DNA from: Promerops cafer
Taxonomy: Eukaryota > Chordata > Aves > Passeriformes > Nectariniidae
Direction: 5' to 3'
Assembly: GCA_013398275.1 (NCBI GenBank)
Contig: VZSE01010669.1
Coordinates: forward strand, 1 to 64,000
Length of the DNA: 64,000 nucleotides
Shown: in pieces, positions 35,495 to 48,218 of the stretch
How the letters are laid out: every line of letters begins with the position of its first letter
Numbering within the stretch: the first letter of the stretch is position 1
Notes under the pieces: model-generated
What the model was told of the DNA's origin: nothing
The model's database searches: none
What the model saw: the letters and a program-made list of their open reading frames with translations, nothing else
Translations under genes and position numbers: made by a program

Positions 35495-36567
35495 TTGGGC
35501 AGTTTTAGCCTTTGCCTTCTACAAACCGTGATGGCTTTTGCCTGGGGACGAATGTTAGAAATGCAAATGAGAGAAGTGTTTGGCAACAAAGCACCGGGTA
35601 ACCCTGCTCCACACGGGGCATTTACCCTGACGCGTCTGCCCGCGGAAGGATGTGCTCTGTGGCCAAGGAACTGAGCTGGGAAAGTCTCTGCGGGCAGTTC
35701 TGTGGCTCAGGATTTACAGAGGATTTGCTGCTGGCAAGCCACCCGTGTGGAGCTGCCAAGTTCAAAGGGCAAATTTGATGTTAAATTTCTGTGGCCAAAA
35801 TTCCACTCAGTCTGTCGGCTGAAGGGCTTTTTTTCCCTGCGAGTTGCAAAGCAAGGATGAGGAGCACTGTAAAAAAGACAAATTTATTGGTTTTTGTGAG
35901 CCGACATAAGGTGGTTGGACAGCTGGAATCCTCCTTGGTAGCTGGGGTCACTTGTCACAACAAAATTTGTGTTTTGTCACTTGGCTATGCTGAAAAGGTC
36001 CCAGGAGCAGAACCCAGATGTGAACCCAGGCAGAATTTCTGGGCAAGGGCTGCTCCAAAAGCAAACCCTGCCCTGTGCCCTGGCTCGGCAGGACGTGGCA
36101 TGTCCTGAGAGGAACATACCTGAGGGCTGGCATTGTCACGTGTGCTCCTGGTGTGTCACAACAGTCACAGCTGGGCCCTGCTGAGGGGGGAGAATGAGTT
36201 AGCATTGTGCTGGATCCTAAAGATCAGTCTAGAAAAATAACGTGCCCCTTCTGGATTAATATGTCTCTCGTTTATTCACTGGAATTAAGAACTATTTGGA
36301 TCCTATGTGAAAAAAGACAGCCAGGAGAATGTTTGGATGTTATTTTGCACAGGAAAGCCACATTTCTTAACTCGTAGTGGCTGATCCCAGTGCTCAGATT
36401 GTCAAACTCCTTCAGATTTCGAAGTCAAAGTGTGAATGTTTGTAAAGCATTTTGTAATGCACTGCCTGATGAGCTTTGCTGTGTTGTTTGTGTCTTGGAT
36501 GAAGCAAGACGAGCATGAGCGGTGCAAGAACCTGAAGTCGCAGAGAGGGCGGTAAATCGGTGCCAAA

Positions 36568-36626
36568 TTTTGCTAAAGTTTGCTTAAATTTGCTCAAGTT
36601 TGTTTAAATTTGCTTAAATTTGCTTT
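36568..36626 (+). repeat. Ten-bp tandem repeat TTTGCTTAAA
   Basis: Six units of about 10 bp (TTTGCTAAAG, TTTGCTTAAA, TTTGCTCAAG, TTTGTTTAAA, TTTGCTTAAA, TTTGCTTTCG). It is followed at once by a GC-rich segment with GCGCGCTGGCTGCAC. Confidence 0.85.
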
Positions 36627-36859
36627 CGGCGGGGTGGTGCGCGCTGGCTGCACTTCCCGGACAGGCCGGGAGAGGGCGCACGACTCTCTGCTCTCAGCGA
36701 TTCCCTCGCTAATTCCTGAAAAATTCCCCAAATTCCCCAGAAATGACCCGAATCTGCCTTGGTGTCCCCGCACATCCCTGTCACCTCCCCTGCAGTGCTG
36801 CCCCAGCTCGGGACAGACGTGGAGCTGTGGCAGCGAGGCCAGAGGAGGCTCCAGGGTGA

Positions 36860-37228
36860 TGAGGAAATGAGGATTATTCAGCCTTTCTGGAGAAGAGACC
36901 AGGGGTGACCTCATTGTCACCTTCCTGTGCATGAAGTGAGCCCGCAAGAGAATTTCTGCAATGGTCTGGAGTGACAGGACAAGGGAGAGTGGCTTCAAAC
37001 TGGACGAGAGGAGGCTTAGTTGGGATATTGGGAAGAAATTCTTCCTTGGGAAGGTGGCACAGGTTGCTCAGAGAAGCTGTGGCTGCCCCTGGAGCCCTGG
37101 AAGGGTCCAAGCCAGGCTGGACAGGGCTTGGAGCACCCTGGGATGTCCCTGCCCATGGCAGGGGTAGCACTGGATGGGATTTAAGTTTCTTTCCAACCCA
37201 AACCATCCTGGGGTTCTGTGATTCTGCA
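36860..37228 (+). mobile_element. CR1 LINE 3' fragment (longest in the window)
   Basis: Contains TTCAGCCTTTCTGGAGAAGA, GGGGTGACCTCATTGTCAC, GATATTGGGAAGAAATTCTT, CTCAGAGAAGCTGTGGCTGC, CCCATGGCAGGGG and a 3' end TTCCAACCCAAACCATCCTG followed by GGTTCTGTGATTCTG, the CR1 terminal octamer repeat. About 370 bp. Confidence 0.95.
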
Positions 37229-39012
37229 GAGAAAGGATTTGTTCGGTTTTGTTTGGGGTTTGTTTGTTTTCCCTCCCTCAAGGCCAAGGGTAAAACCAAC
37301 CCTGAACTCTCCAGAGTCAGACAAGTGGAAGGGGATGAGAATTTATTCTGGGTCCATCCATTACTCCTCTTTCTGAGGGTTCCTTGTTTTTCTGCTCAGT
37401 GGAGAGCAGACCCCCCCCCTTCCCTCTAAGTGCCAAGTGCAAAATTTTCCCTGTTTTTCTCCCAAAGACCTTAAACCGTAATTCAGAGGCCACAAGTAAT
37501 GAGCCAAGCACCTGTAAAAACCTCCCAGGAGCCAAATTAAGACAAAGCTTAAGTGGTATTTGGACAGTGGTAATTTAGGCACGGGCTGTAAACCACTCCT
37601 TGTCTGAGCATTCACCTCTCGACAGGGGGAATTGCACATTCTGCTTTACCTGCTGCACATGGAGCTCATGAAAACCTAAATTTCTGTGCTTTTTTTCCCT
37701 CCTAATTTTCCCATTCTTGTTAATCAAAGATGAGTAGGAAACGCTGAGGAGCAAAGGGTTTCATTCCCAGCTTTTAGGCTGGCATTTAAAATGCTGAGCT
37801 ATGTTATAACCTCATTGTAAATGCCATGATCACTTGGTGTCCCTGCAGACCTGGCACAGCCACCACAGCTCTGGGTCATTTCGGGGCAAGGTTTTGATTC
37901 TCCAGAAGGGTTTTGGCCTTTCCCTCAGCCTTTTGAGGCTGAGGTGGGTTCTGAACACCCACAAAGAGATGTCACAAGTGGAATTCAGCATTTCATGTCT
38001 ATTTATTTCCACATATCCTTTATTTCTTCCCATCACCTGAAGAAGAGCTGCTGAATCCTGGGGGGAGTGACTGGTTTTTCATCTCCAGCCCTTGTTTGCT
38101 GAGGGGTTTTGGGTTTCTACAGCAATATTTCCACTTTTTGATGTGGAAAGCTGCTCATTCCAAACATTTTCATGTGGGCCATCAAAAAGCCATGGCTGTC
38201 TTTAATTTATAGATCAGGCTGTGCTGAGCTTGCTGCTGCTTGCCCAAAGAGAGTTCAAAAATCAGAATTTGCAGGTTTCTTGTTAGAGGGAGTATCACTG
38301 AGAATCAGATTTCTGTTGATGTTTCCTGTCTGTGAGGAAGAAAAACAAATCACAAGCGAGTCACAGCATCCAGGACTATTTTACTCTTCTTAATATTTTA
38401 TCTTCCTGCTTCCTCATGCTCCTAAATATGAACCATTACTGGATTCATATTGCTTTAAAAAAACAGTAAAGAAAATTGATTTTCCTCCATGTAACTTCCT
38501 GGGGCTGTCAGAAACAGCCAGGACTGGAAATAGGTGCAAAAACACACAACTTCTTTCTTTAAACATGGTGATATTTGCCACATTTCATGATTTATAGGAA
38601 TTTGTAAATTCCAGTCTTTCAAACAGCTGCTGTCTTGATGCTTTCATCATTCTCAGGCTAAAAAAAAGAATATTTTTTTCCTTTTAAAATATTATCTGAT
38701 GTGCAGGATAAGGAACTCACAGAGCCAGCCTGTGGTTTGCAGTCAGAATCTGCTGCTCCAGAACACACCCTGCCTCATTCCTGACGGGCATCACAGCCTG
38801 GAGAGTGGCAGAGACCCGAATTCTTTGGGATGCAATCAGGAAAATGGGATGGTGAAAACAGGGATGTGAGTTTGGGCTTCTGGGCAGCTGAACCTGTACA
38901 CACAGGAAGAGAAAATGGGGTTTTTTCAGGGGTGTGTTGACCCCAAAGCACCTCTGCAAATCCAGGGGAGGAAGTGGCCAGGCTTGTAAAAGCCCTGGTA
39001 TGTGTGATGTGT

Positions 39013-39132
39013 GTCACAGCATCCCGGAATCCTGGAATCGTTGGGGTTAAAGGGAGCTTAAAGCTCATCCCATTCCAGCCCTGCCATGTGCAGGGACACC
39101 TCCCCTGGCCCAGGCTGCTCCCAGCCCGTGGT
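39013..39132 (-). mobile_element. CR1 LINE 3' fragment
   Basis: Plus strand has GGAATCCTGGAATCGTTGGG, AGCTCATCCCATTCCAGCCC and GCCATGTGCAGGGACACCTC, reverse complement of a CR1 end. The final octamers are near 39013. Confidence 0.85.
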
Positions 39133-40649
39133 GCTGTCTAGAAACAGCTGATAGTGCTCAGCAAATGCTCACATCCAGACTCTGGAAGTGGATTTGGAAA
39201 ATCCATTTTCCACCAAAAATCACTTCGATTGGGCAAGAATTACCTCCTAATTTCACATGGAAGCAAACTGAGCGTTATTTGGCAAAGATTTGCTTAGGAA
39301 ATCTCGGCTCTGTGGCTTTTTGGGGGTGTTTTTGTGGTGGAAAGCGGGTCAGTGCAGCAATGGGACTGCACAAACAATTGCCAGCTGCTTCAGCAGGACA
39401 AGACCGGCAGGGTAATTCCCCCTGGAAGGTGGCTGAGGTGCCACGGGCAGATGTTTACCAGCTGCATGACCTGGAAAGGGATTAAACCTGACTCAGTTGG
39501 ATGTGGGTCACCCCAGCACCGTCCCCTTCCACCCCGCGCTGTCCGGCCGCGCCACCCCACTGAACTTGTCACTTTGTCAGGGCACAGGTGCCCAGGGTTT
39601 CAGCTGGGAATGCCAAAATCCTGGCTCACAGCTTGCAACAGCTGCTGGCAGAGCCAGGCAGGGCTTTAGTCACGGCTTGCAGAGGCTGGGACTGGCCCAG
39701 GGGTGGCTGGTGGCTCTCAGGAGCTGGCAGTGCTGGCACAGCCTCACCTGTGCCACCCCCAGCACTGCCAGCTTTGCAGGAGGAAGAGAAGGTGAAATGC
39801 CAGGAGTTCAACGGGGTGTTGAGAACTCTGGGTTTCAGGGGGAGAAGGAAGTGAGCCACGTTTAGCAGTGGCTGGTTCACAGCTATTTTTGAGTTTTTGC
39901 ATTCCCAGAAAAGTGTGTGGATTCTGTGGAGCTGCTCCCACAGCAGGCAGCATGGAAGGCATCTATGGAAGCATTTCAAGAGAAGCCTTTTCCCCCATTT
40001 TTTTCATTTTCCTGTTTTTGTTTTGGTTTTTTTTCAATATTTTTTCTCATTTCCATGCATTATCATCACAGTGGAATTCTCTTGGCTGCTTCCAAGGAAA
40101 GGAAGGAAAACATTCTCCACTCAGCTCCTCATACCTTCTGAGAAGGTATTTCAGACAATCTGTATGTATTTCATTTTTCATTTGTATTTCCCCCTGAAAC
40201 TCCACCCTCTAGAAACTCTAGAAATTCTATCCTCTAGAAATTACATTATCACTGTAATGGTCACATTTGTGCTCTTGAGCAAAATTCAGAGAAGGCTCCT
40301 GGGGTCAGAGAAAATGGCCTTGAAATAGTTCAAGGTGTTGCACAACTGGGCTGTGATCTGAGCTTGCAAACAGCATTTTCCCTGTGCAATTTGAGGATCA
40401 CATGGGTTTGTTGCACAGCTCAGTGTGAAATCCTACCTGCACTTGCACTTGGCCCGCTGCAGAAAATACTTGGGGTCAAGAAAAACTTGTTTCATGTTTG
40501 TCAAATCCGTGGAGGGGCTGGGCACATCTCCACGGTGGCTGCCAGGGCACCCAAAGGTGCCACAGCATCCTTTCAGCCTCGCTCGGGTGCCACGGTCTGG
40601 GCTGGGACATCAAGAGTTAAAGGTGAAATGAGGATGTGGAGAAAGGGCT

Positions 40650-40745
40650 GGTGCCGTGAGACCGAGAGGAAGAAACTCACAGGGAAAATCCTCCCCTGCC
40701 TCTGGAGGGCCAAATTTCTTCTGCATATCCAATATAAATTTTGGC
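40650..40745 (-). mobile_element. Short CR1-like fragment (possible)
   Basis: CAAATTTCTTCTGCATATCC followed by AATATAAATT matches the same part of the intact copy at 42660-42700. The rest is too diverged to be sure. Confidence 0.35.
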
Positions 40746-41634
40746 TGGGCGCTCCAGCCTCTGCCACGGTGCAGGGATCCCTGGCACTGGGGGGAGGAGG
40801 AGAGCTGGAGGGATCAACGCTGCCGTTCCCTTGGAATGCCATTCCCGTGGAGTGCCAGCTCCCTCCCAGTGCCCTGGGAGCTGGCAGAGGTGCCCCAGCC
40901 AGGGGCACCTGGCTGTGAAGAGAGGAAGAGCCTCCCAGCTCTGCCCAGCAGTGCCGACCTGAATTGGCCCCATCCAAGGGCAGTTTTCACCTCCCACTTT
41001 CAATCTTGAGGCCCCTCGTGCTGCAGGAAAATCCAACCTCACCTTTCCCCTCCTTTCCTCCTGGGAAAATGCCCTGGACTGTGATTTACACTGGGTTTTG
41101 TTTGAGTGCTGCTGAGAACCAGTCCAACCACCTGCTCCATGCACACTGGAGTAGAGTCGGCTAAGTAAGAAATACATAAAGCTACAGGCTTGGGGCTTGG
41201 CTAGCAATGAATTCCCTGATTTTCAGTCTGCCTGCCTTTGGAAGTGGCTCAGGATAGCATGGATAATGTTTTGTAAAGCTCTCCTACCCACAAAGAATGC
41301 AAAATTTTTAGCTGCAGAATGTGCCTCAGTGTTTCCTAGCCTTGTTGTAGTGAAGCATTTTGTGTTGAGCAGCCCTGAAATGTTAAATAGAAGAGGTTAG
41401 CTGGGTTTTGGATTTTCTCCCTGCAGCTCTTTGTTTTATAAGTCACGTCTGTGGGATCTGTTTTTACTCGGGGAAGTAAAAGGTTTACTCGGGGAAGGTC
41501 ACAGGTTTTTATTATCATGGTTTAAAAAAAAGCATTTTAAAATGCCCTTAGTGAGTGAGAGTAACATCTGTGTTAGGACTGGGGCTCTTTTCATCAGTAA
41601 ATGGAAGAGGAATTGGCAGAGGAGGTTGGGAGCA

Positions 41635-41728
41635 TCATCTCCACTCTGCAGATGGAGAAGGGGGTCATGGAGAGGCAGTGACCTGTGCAGGATCAGCCAG
41701 GAAATCCAGCTGGGAATTGTGTCCTCTC
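41635..41728 (+). mobile_element. MIR-like SINE fragment
   Basis: CATCTCCACTCTGCAGATGG, GAGGCAGTGACCTGTGCAGG and ATCAGCCAGGAAATCCAGCT follow the MIR core order (CATTTTACAGATGGGGAAAC ... GCCCAGGATCACACAGCCAG). Degraded. Confidence 0.5.
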
Positions 41729-41827
41729 CATGTGGGACCCTCAGCAGGAGGGTCCCAGTGAAAGGAGGAGCCCTGACTCTCCTCCTTGTGTGATTTCTGT
41801 GTCCCTTGCCTGCTTAATTTGCTACAG

Positions 41828-41872
41828 AGCTGTGAAACCCGAGCACAGAGCTGTGAAACCCGAGCACAGAGC
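41828..41872 (+). repeat. 21-bp tandem duplication
   Basis: AGCTGTGAAACCCGAGCACAG occurs twice in perfect tandem, with a third partial AGCTG. Recent slippage or unequal exchange. Confidence 0.9.
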
Positions 41873-42497
41873 TGCCTGGGATGGGATGCAGCTCCTCTGA
41901 TTCGATGAGTGCACTCATCACTCAGGTTGTCTTGTAGCCAAGAGGAAGAAAGCAGCACCTCCAGCCAGCAGTTCTCAGCATGGCAGGCAGAGAGGAGGTG
42001 ATGATTACCCCGTGGAGGCATCCTGTCCTCTGCCTGGATGAAGGGAGAGCACTCCAGATGAAAGAGCTGCTCTCAGGGCAGGCAGACAACTCCTGTCCTG
42101 AGGAACAAATGCATAGGGATGAGTCCAGATGACGTCGTTTCAATGTTAGAACAAGCTTTGGTTTGGTTTTTGTGTTCAGACGTGTCTGAGCCAGCCCCAG
42201 ACTGGAGCATGCGTGCTCCTTGGCCTTCCTGGGAACACGTTTTTCTGGGAATTCAGCTTGTGCTGGTCACACGGATTTGCTGCAGAAATACTTGCAGTTA
42301 ATGCTGACTTTTGCTGAAAGAGGATCTGGCAAATCCCATCAAGTTTTGCTCCAAGAGACAAATATTTTGACTGCATCAGGGGTGAGATGATTTGTGGAAA
42401 AGCTAAGGATGAATGAAAGGCTCCCTGTGTGTCACCAAATCCATCTCAGTGTGCGAAGTTTTGTGATGAGTAAGTGACTCTGTTGGGAGCTGTGAGC

Positions 42498-42722
42498 CAA
42501 AATAGAATCCCAGGCTGGTTTGGGATGGAAGGGACCTTAAAAATAATCTCACCCCACCCCCTTCCACTATCCCAGGCTGCTCCAGCCTGGCCTTGGACCC
42601 TTCCAGGGATGGGGCAGCCACAGCTTCTCTGGGCACCCTGTGCCAGGGCCGCACCACCCTCACAGAGAGGAATTTCTTCTGAATATCCAATATAAATCTT
42701 CCCTCCTTCAGCTTAAGGCTTT
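42498..42722 (-). mobile_element. CR1 LINE 3' fragment
   Basis: Plus strand reads GGTTTGGGATGGAAGGGACC, then GGCTGCTCCAGCCTGGCCTT, CTTCCAGGGATGGGGCAGCC, TTCTCTGGGCACCCTGTGCC and AATTTCTTCTGAATATCCAA, the complement of a CR1 3' end. Confidence 0.93.
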
Positions 42723-43775
42723 TGGCAAGAGGGAAAGCAGAGTCCTTTTGGTGGTGGGTGTGACCCGAGTGGTTCCCAGTGTGCAGGAGGCTGTTCCTCT
42801 CTGGGGACAAACGCCAGGTGCTCCGTGGCTTTGAAGGTGGAAGAGAGGAGTCAAAAGAGACCCCAATTACAGGAGATGCTCTGAGCTTAATAAGGCAAAG
42901 GACTGTGAGGTGCAAAAGATGTTTATGTTCTTGATAACCCTGGGAAAACATGGAAAAAGCAGGGGGTAACTGAGTTATCCTGTCAAATTATGTGTTTCCC
43001 TTGCTGCTCTGCAGAGCTCCCGCGCAGCACAAGGTGCTCAACCTGGATGTTTTTGGATGCCAATCTGGATGATGATTGAGAGACTCCGACTGCAGACCTT
43101 TCCCAGGGCAGTGTGAGGGTGCTGGGGGTGGCACAGGGCAGGGCCAGCGGGGTGCTGGCAGGGATGGAGCTGCAGCTTGGGGTGTGGAAGCAGCGCGGTC
43201 CCGGCGGCCGTGCGGGGTTAATGAGCGCCGCTGCCTGCAATTGGTGCTTGCACAGCACTCTGCAGCTATGAAAGCAGGGCTGAAATGCAAGTGATAAATA
43301 GGCTGGCTCCCAGCCTGCCTCTGCAGCTTGCCCTCTCTGCTAATGAGGCAGGCAGGCATATGGGGTGAGTGGAAAATGCGGGATTGGGTCAAATATGCCA
43401 CAATGGTGTCTCTGGATGGGCTCATTCCCCTTCTAAAGCAGCTGAGCTCAGAAAACTGAGGAGAGGAATGTGCAGCATTTTGGGATCCTAATTCCACAAA
43501 GTGCCCAAAAACCATGGAAACAGCCAGGCCCGAGGTTAATTCCGTGTGAGCTCTTGTGTCATGAGGGTGGCAGTGGTTGAGTTTTCACCCTTGGTGCCAA
43601 CATCCATTTAATTTTGGGGACGTGCACAGCTCAGTTACTGACCCAGGGATTTATTGGGCATGAACCATGTGCTTCTCAGCAATAATAGACTCCATCTTTA
43701 GCTCCTTGTGATTGTTTGAAATTGCAGAGCAGCACAGAGAGTGCGGTGGGATGACTGAAAAAGACCCGAAATGTG

Positions 43776-43794
43776 TATTATTATTATTATTATT
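43776..43794 (+). repeat. (ATT)n microsatellite
   Basis: About six tandem ATT units. Confidence 0.9.
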
Positions 43795-43799
43795 CCTCT

Positions 43800-44230
43800 C
43801 TCCTATGAAAACTGTAATCACAGCAAATTAAAATACATGAAGTAGTGTTCTCCTCCTTGAAAGGGAAGTCAGAGACTTTGACATTTCATGTGCACAGAAT
43901 AATACTTTCAATTTAGCTGTTTCAGAACCCTGAAAATTTACACTACTTGGCACTGGCTTCCCAACATGTAGGAGTTTAGGCCGCTGCATCCTTTGGAAGC
44001 AGATTAGTCTTTAACAGAATATATTTTAAGATTAATAATTTCAGAAGTTTCTGGGCATCCATTCAAGAGAACAGCTCCTTGGAACAATGTCTGGTTTCAT
44101 CAGGTTATTGCACAAAATCAGCATTGCATTCAGATATTGCTGTCGTGCAGTATCACCCTGAAGGATTTTATTCAGCTACTGAAGTGATACCACAAAATGA
44201 GCATAATTTTACCACCATGTGAAACCTAAC
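43800..44230. other. AT-rich, repeat-free intergenic stretch (possible conserved element)
   Basis: Sequence of even composition without repeats, CpGs or open frames, rich in TAAT and CAGATTA-like cores (AAGATTAATAATTTCAG, GCAGATTAGTC). This texture is typical of conserved non-coding elements but conservation cannot be seen from one sequence. Confidence 0.2.
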
Positions 44231-47200
44231 AGCAGAAAGGAGGAATTATATGCAGTGCTAGCAGGAAACAAAGGCTGGAACACAGCAGTGAGACAGTGCT
44301 GCAAAGTTCAGAAAAGGAAAATTGCATCACAAAGAAAATCGGGCTTAATAAATTACCGGTCCTGTGGGAATTGTCTTGTACTCTGAGAAGTAATTCTGGG
44401 TATTTCTTCTCATCAGGATGATGAATGGGCTGGTTCTGCCTAAGGGAGCGTGTTTAAGCACAAGGTAAGCACTAAAAATGAAAGCTCCGTGTTTCTGCAG
44501 CTGCCCTTTGTGAAATTGGCTTCTCTGAGGAAAAAAGCAGAAATTAGGGTGGTTCCAAAGGAAGCTGGGCCAGTGAAATAAAGCAGCTTCATTTTGATCC
44601 ATCAGGGAGAGAGATTATCCCTGGAGAAGCCCCTGGCTTATGTCAGATCACCTCAGCTACCTCAGGCACTTGGTTGTGGGTTCAAGTTAGGAGGCAGGAG
44701 CTTCCCAGCTCTGCAGCCTCCTGCAGGACGTGTCAGCAGCAGCCTTTGGGCTCACACAGACCCTGCCAGCCAGGGACAAATCAGTTCCTGGCCACCCTTC
44801 AATTAATGGGTCCCTTTTCTGCTGCAGCAGGTGGCACCTGAGGGCCTGGCAGGTCCAAGGTTCTGGATCAGCACGTGATTTACACCTGCCTGCCTTCCTC
44901 TGGGGGTGAGTCAGAGGCTAAAGAGTCTCAGTGCAGTTTCTATTTTAAGTTGCTACACCCTGTTGGTTCCTCCTGAGAGGGGCTGGATCTCCTGGCTGAT
45001 ATCACTGACATCTCCAGTGATAATCTCTGGGGTGCAGGGTGTCAGCAGAGTCAAAATCCCAAGTTTGGGCTGCAGCAAATGGATAAAGGCTGATCAGTGC
45101 CCAGGTCCTAGGGGTCAATGACTCCATTTCCCCAATTCCCATCTTTTTTGGGGTGTTCTCATGCTGCACTCCTGACATAATTTCTCTTTTTCAATTCCTA
45201 GATCATTTAACACTTTTCAGCTGGAAGAGAAATCACATGCAGGTGCTGTGACCCTACAAATGCTGCTGTGGGTTCAGAGCTACATTTGCAGCCATGGCAA
45301 GCCTGAATGTGGATTTAGTTCTGTGCATTTCCCCTGGATTTTTGCTCCAGTAAAAGCCTGGCTGTGCTGTGCAGGAGAGGGAGCTTTCACTTTTGGATGT
45401 CACATCCCTGGTTGTGATGGATTCCTTTGGTTTTGTGAGTGTGTGGGGTTTGTTGCATTACAGAGCTTGCTGAGGGAGATAATCCACTTATCAGGCCAAG
45501 AACACCTTCTCTCCCTACCAGACAACAAATTAGTTCTTCCCTTTCTGAGGGAGATAAAAAGGGATATCCTAACCCAGAGGAGCAGGGCCATGGCATGGGG
45601 CTGACAGGATCAGAAACAGAAGGAGAAGAAGAAAAAAGAAAGACAAATTTGTTGAAGAATGGCTGCAAAATCTGAGTGATTTACTGCAGCAACTCATTCA
45701 TCAGGGGAATTTGGCCTTGCCTCACTCTAATCTAAATTGAATCTAATTTAGATTCCAAGCAAGGGATGGGAATCCTTTCCTGAACCAAAACAGGCCTTGC
45801 CACCTCCTACCTTTTCATTACTCATTCCTTAATTTGTTTGGGTTTGTTATGTAGGACACTCAGGAAGAATAGCTTAAAGCTGTGAGTGCTGGGCTGGACC
45901 TGGTGTCATAATCTCTGCTTTGCTGCACATGGGCTTGATTCTTGATTCAGTTTTGATGCAGGGTTGGTTCCATGCCCCTGCCTGGGGCCCCCAGGAAATG
46001 GGGAGTGAACATCTTCCTTTTTATCCTGAGTGCTGAACTGCCTGGGGGAGAGCACTGCAGCCTGGGGCTCAACCAGTTCCTGGTTTTTCATTACAAATCA
46101 GCTCTGCTCGTGCAGAACCATCAGGCAGAGCCATCAGGCAGAGCCCTCCTGAAAGGAGGGACTGGAGGATGGTTCTCTGCACCTTTGGGGTGTCCTGCCT
46201 TCTGACCTACATTCAGTCCTTGCTTTATAAGTCAATAAACAGCAAAACTTGGCCTCCCCGTCCGTGCACGTCTGGGAACGGCATCATCCCTTCCCCGGGG
46301 CTGCCAGCGCCTGCACTGGGGCTCAGGGCAGTGAACAGTCCTCACTCAGGACTCTCTTGCTGGTTAAAATGCATGCCACAGTTTTTTTCTGAGCCTGTTT
46401 CCTGGGGAGAGATGAGATTTGGGCATTTTTTGGGCATGGATTCCAGCAGAGGCTTCTGTAACCTGGAGCGTGTCAGAGCTGCCTTGGAGCATGGCCCAGA
46501 CCACGGTGCTGCTCCTGATTTTTTAATTCCATGCCTGATTCTTTGCTTCTCTGTGTCTTCCCTCCCTCCTTCCTGGAAATTCAGCTCAGTTCTGAGGTGT
46601 TTGCCTCCCTGGGAATACTTTGCTGCCTGCAGGGATCTCCTGAGACCCTGTGGGATGTGCTCCATGGTCTGGTCACTGTCTCAGTGCCATAAATCCACAC
46701 CCACAGACATCATTCCTGTTAGACCAATTTGTCTCCTACTGACTCTTCACAAAACCTCGGGCTGTGCAGGTTGTTAAACCCCAAGGATAAAGGGGTGGAT
46801 TGTAAATTCAAGACTTGAAAAATCCCTGCCTGCAAGCAGCAAGGGAGAAATGGGAAAATGGGGTTGGGAAAAAATGAGCAGCTCCACAGGGACGTGAGAG
46901 TGGCTTGGATTTGGGGGTACCAGGATGCCTCTGGAGAATTTGCTGTAAGAAAAAGCAAATTATCAATTTCCCTGCAGAACTTGATAGAAAGGAGGCAGGT
47001 TCTGTGCTTGAGGCCCTGAGTGGCAGCGGGGTTTGTGCCATCCCTGCCCTGCTGCTCCTCTCCGTGCCCTATTTCAGAGCTGTCTGCCAGCTGCCTCCTC
47101 ATGGAAAGCATTCCCAGCCACGTGAGGCAGGTGGGTGATAAAGCCCAGCAGGGATTGTGGGAATGCTGCTTCCTCCCCACTTCCTACAGCTGGAAAACAA

Positions 47201-48114
47201 GAACCTCCAGCACATGTGAGCAGCTCCAGGCAGAGCCTGGGGAGCTTTGTGGGGTTTCAGGAGGAAATTCCAGTGGAAGCCAAGGCTGGCTTGACCTCAT
47301 TAGAGGCCACCAAACAGCTCCTTTCCCAAGAAGCCTTTCTTGGTGCTGAGGTGAGTGTTGGGGTCTGCTGTTCCATGCCTCCAGGCAGGAATTCTGTCTT
47401 CTCCCACAGCCTGCTTTAGTCATATCTCTCTCTCTCCTGCTTTTTTTTTTCCCTTCTGAAGTCTCCTCTCAGCAGCTGCTCTGTTCTTGGATGCAGTTTG
47501 GCACATCCAATCTGGTGGCACTGTCATTTGGAGCTGAAAGGGATTTGCATTTTGGTGTTCAGGGGGATTTTTCAGGAATGTAGAGCCACCCCATGAAATA
47601 GGAGTTGGTGGAATTGAAACTGGATTATGTTTTTCAAATCCTTAATAATTGCATTGAAGGGATCAGCATAAATTATTATTTTTTTTAAGAAAGTGGTTTT
47701 AAATTAGCTCTAAAACAGCTGGAGATAAGGAACTATGAGCTAGCAGTGTTATCCTGCAGCTGGGGAGTTTTCCTGCTCTGATTAGCAGCAGGTACTTTCC
47801 ATGGTTCAATCTGAGATCTGCTGGGCCAGACAGGGCTGGGGTTTGGGTTGGACCCTTCCCAGTGAGCTGAGCTCTGTTTTTTTTCTGGGACAAAGTTTCC
47901 ATGGGATCAGGAAATGCTGCCACTGCCAGAGTGAGCAGATCCCTTTGGTGGCAATGCCAATACTTGGAGCAGAACCAGGACAGGACAAGGAGGCAGCTCC
48001 TCCTCACAGCTTTGTCTGTCCTGTATGAACCTCCTGAGGCAGCATTTTGGCTTGGAGACTAAAATAACCCACGGGAGGATCTATATTCTGCTGGAAATGC
48101 TCCTGGCTGCACTA

Positions 48115-48218
48115 GGTCTCCCTGAAAAACCTCAGCCTGTGTTTGGAATCGTGCCATGGATGCCCAGGTCTCCCTGGAAAACCTCAGCCTGTGTTTGGAA
48201 TCGTGCCATGGATCCCCA
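48115..48218 (+). repeat. 52-bp tandem duplication
   Basis: Two units (48115-48166 and 48167-48218) share AACCTCAGCCTGTGTTTGGA and ATCGTGCCATGGAT with only a few differences. Confidence 0.92.

Noticed and set aside
39588..39854. Open frames with repeated GLAQGWLV/AGSAGT-type translations
   Set aside because: GC-rich intergenic DNA without splice sites or similarity.
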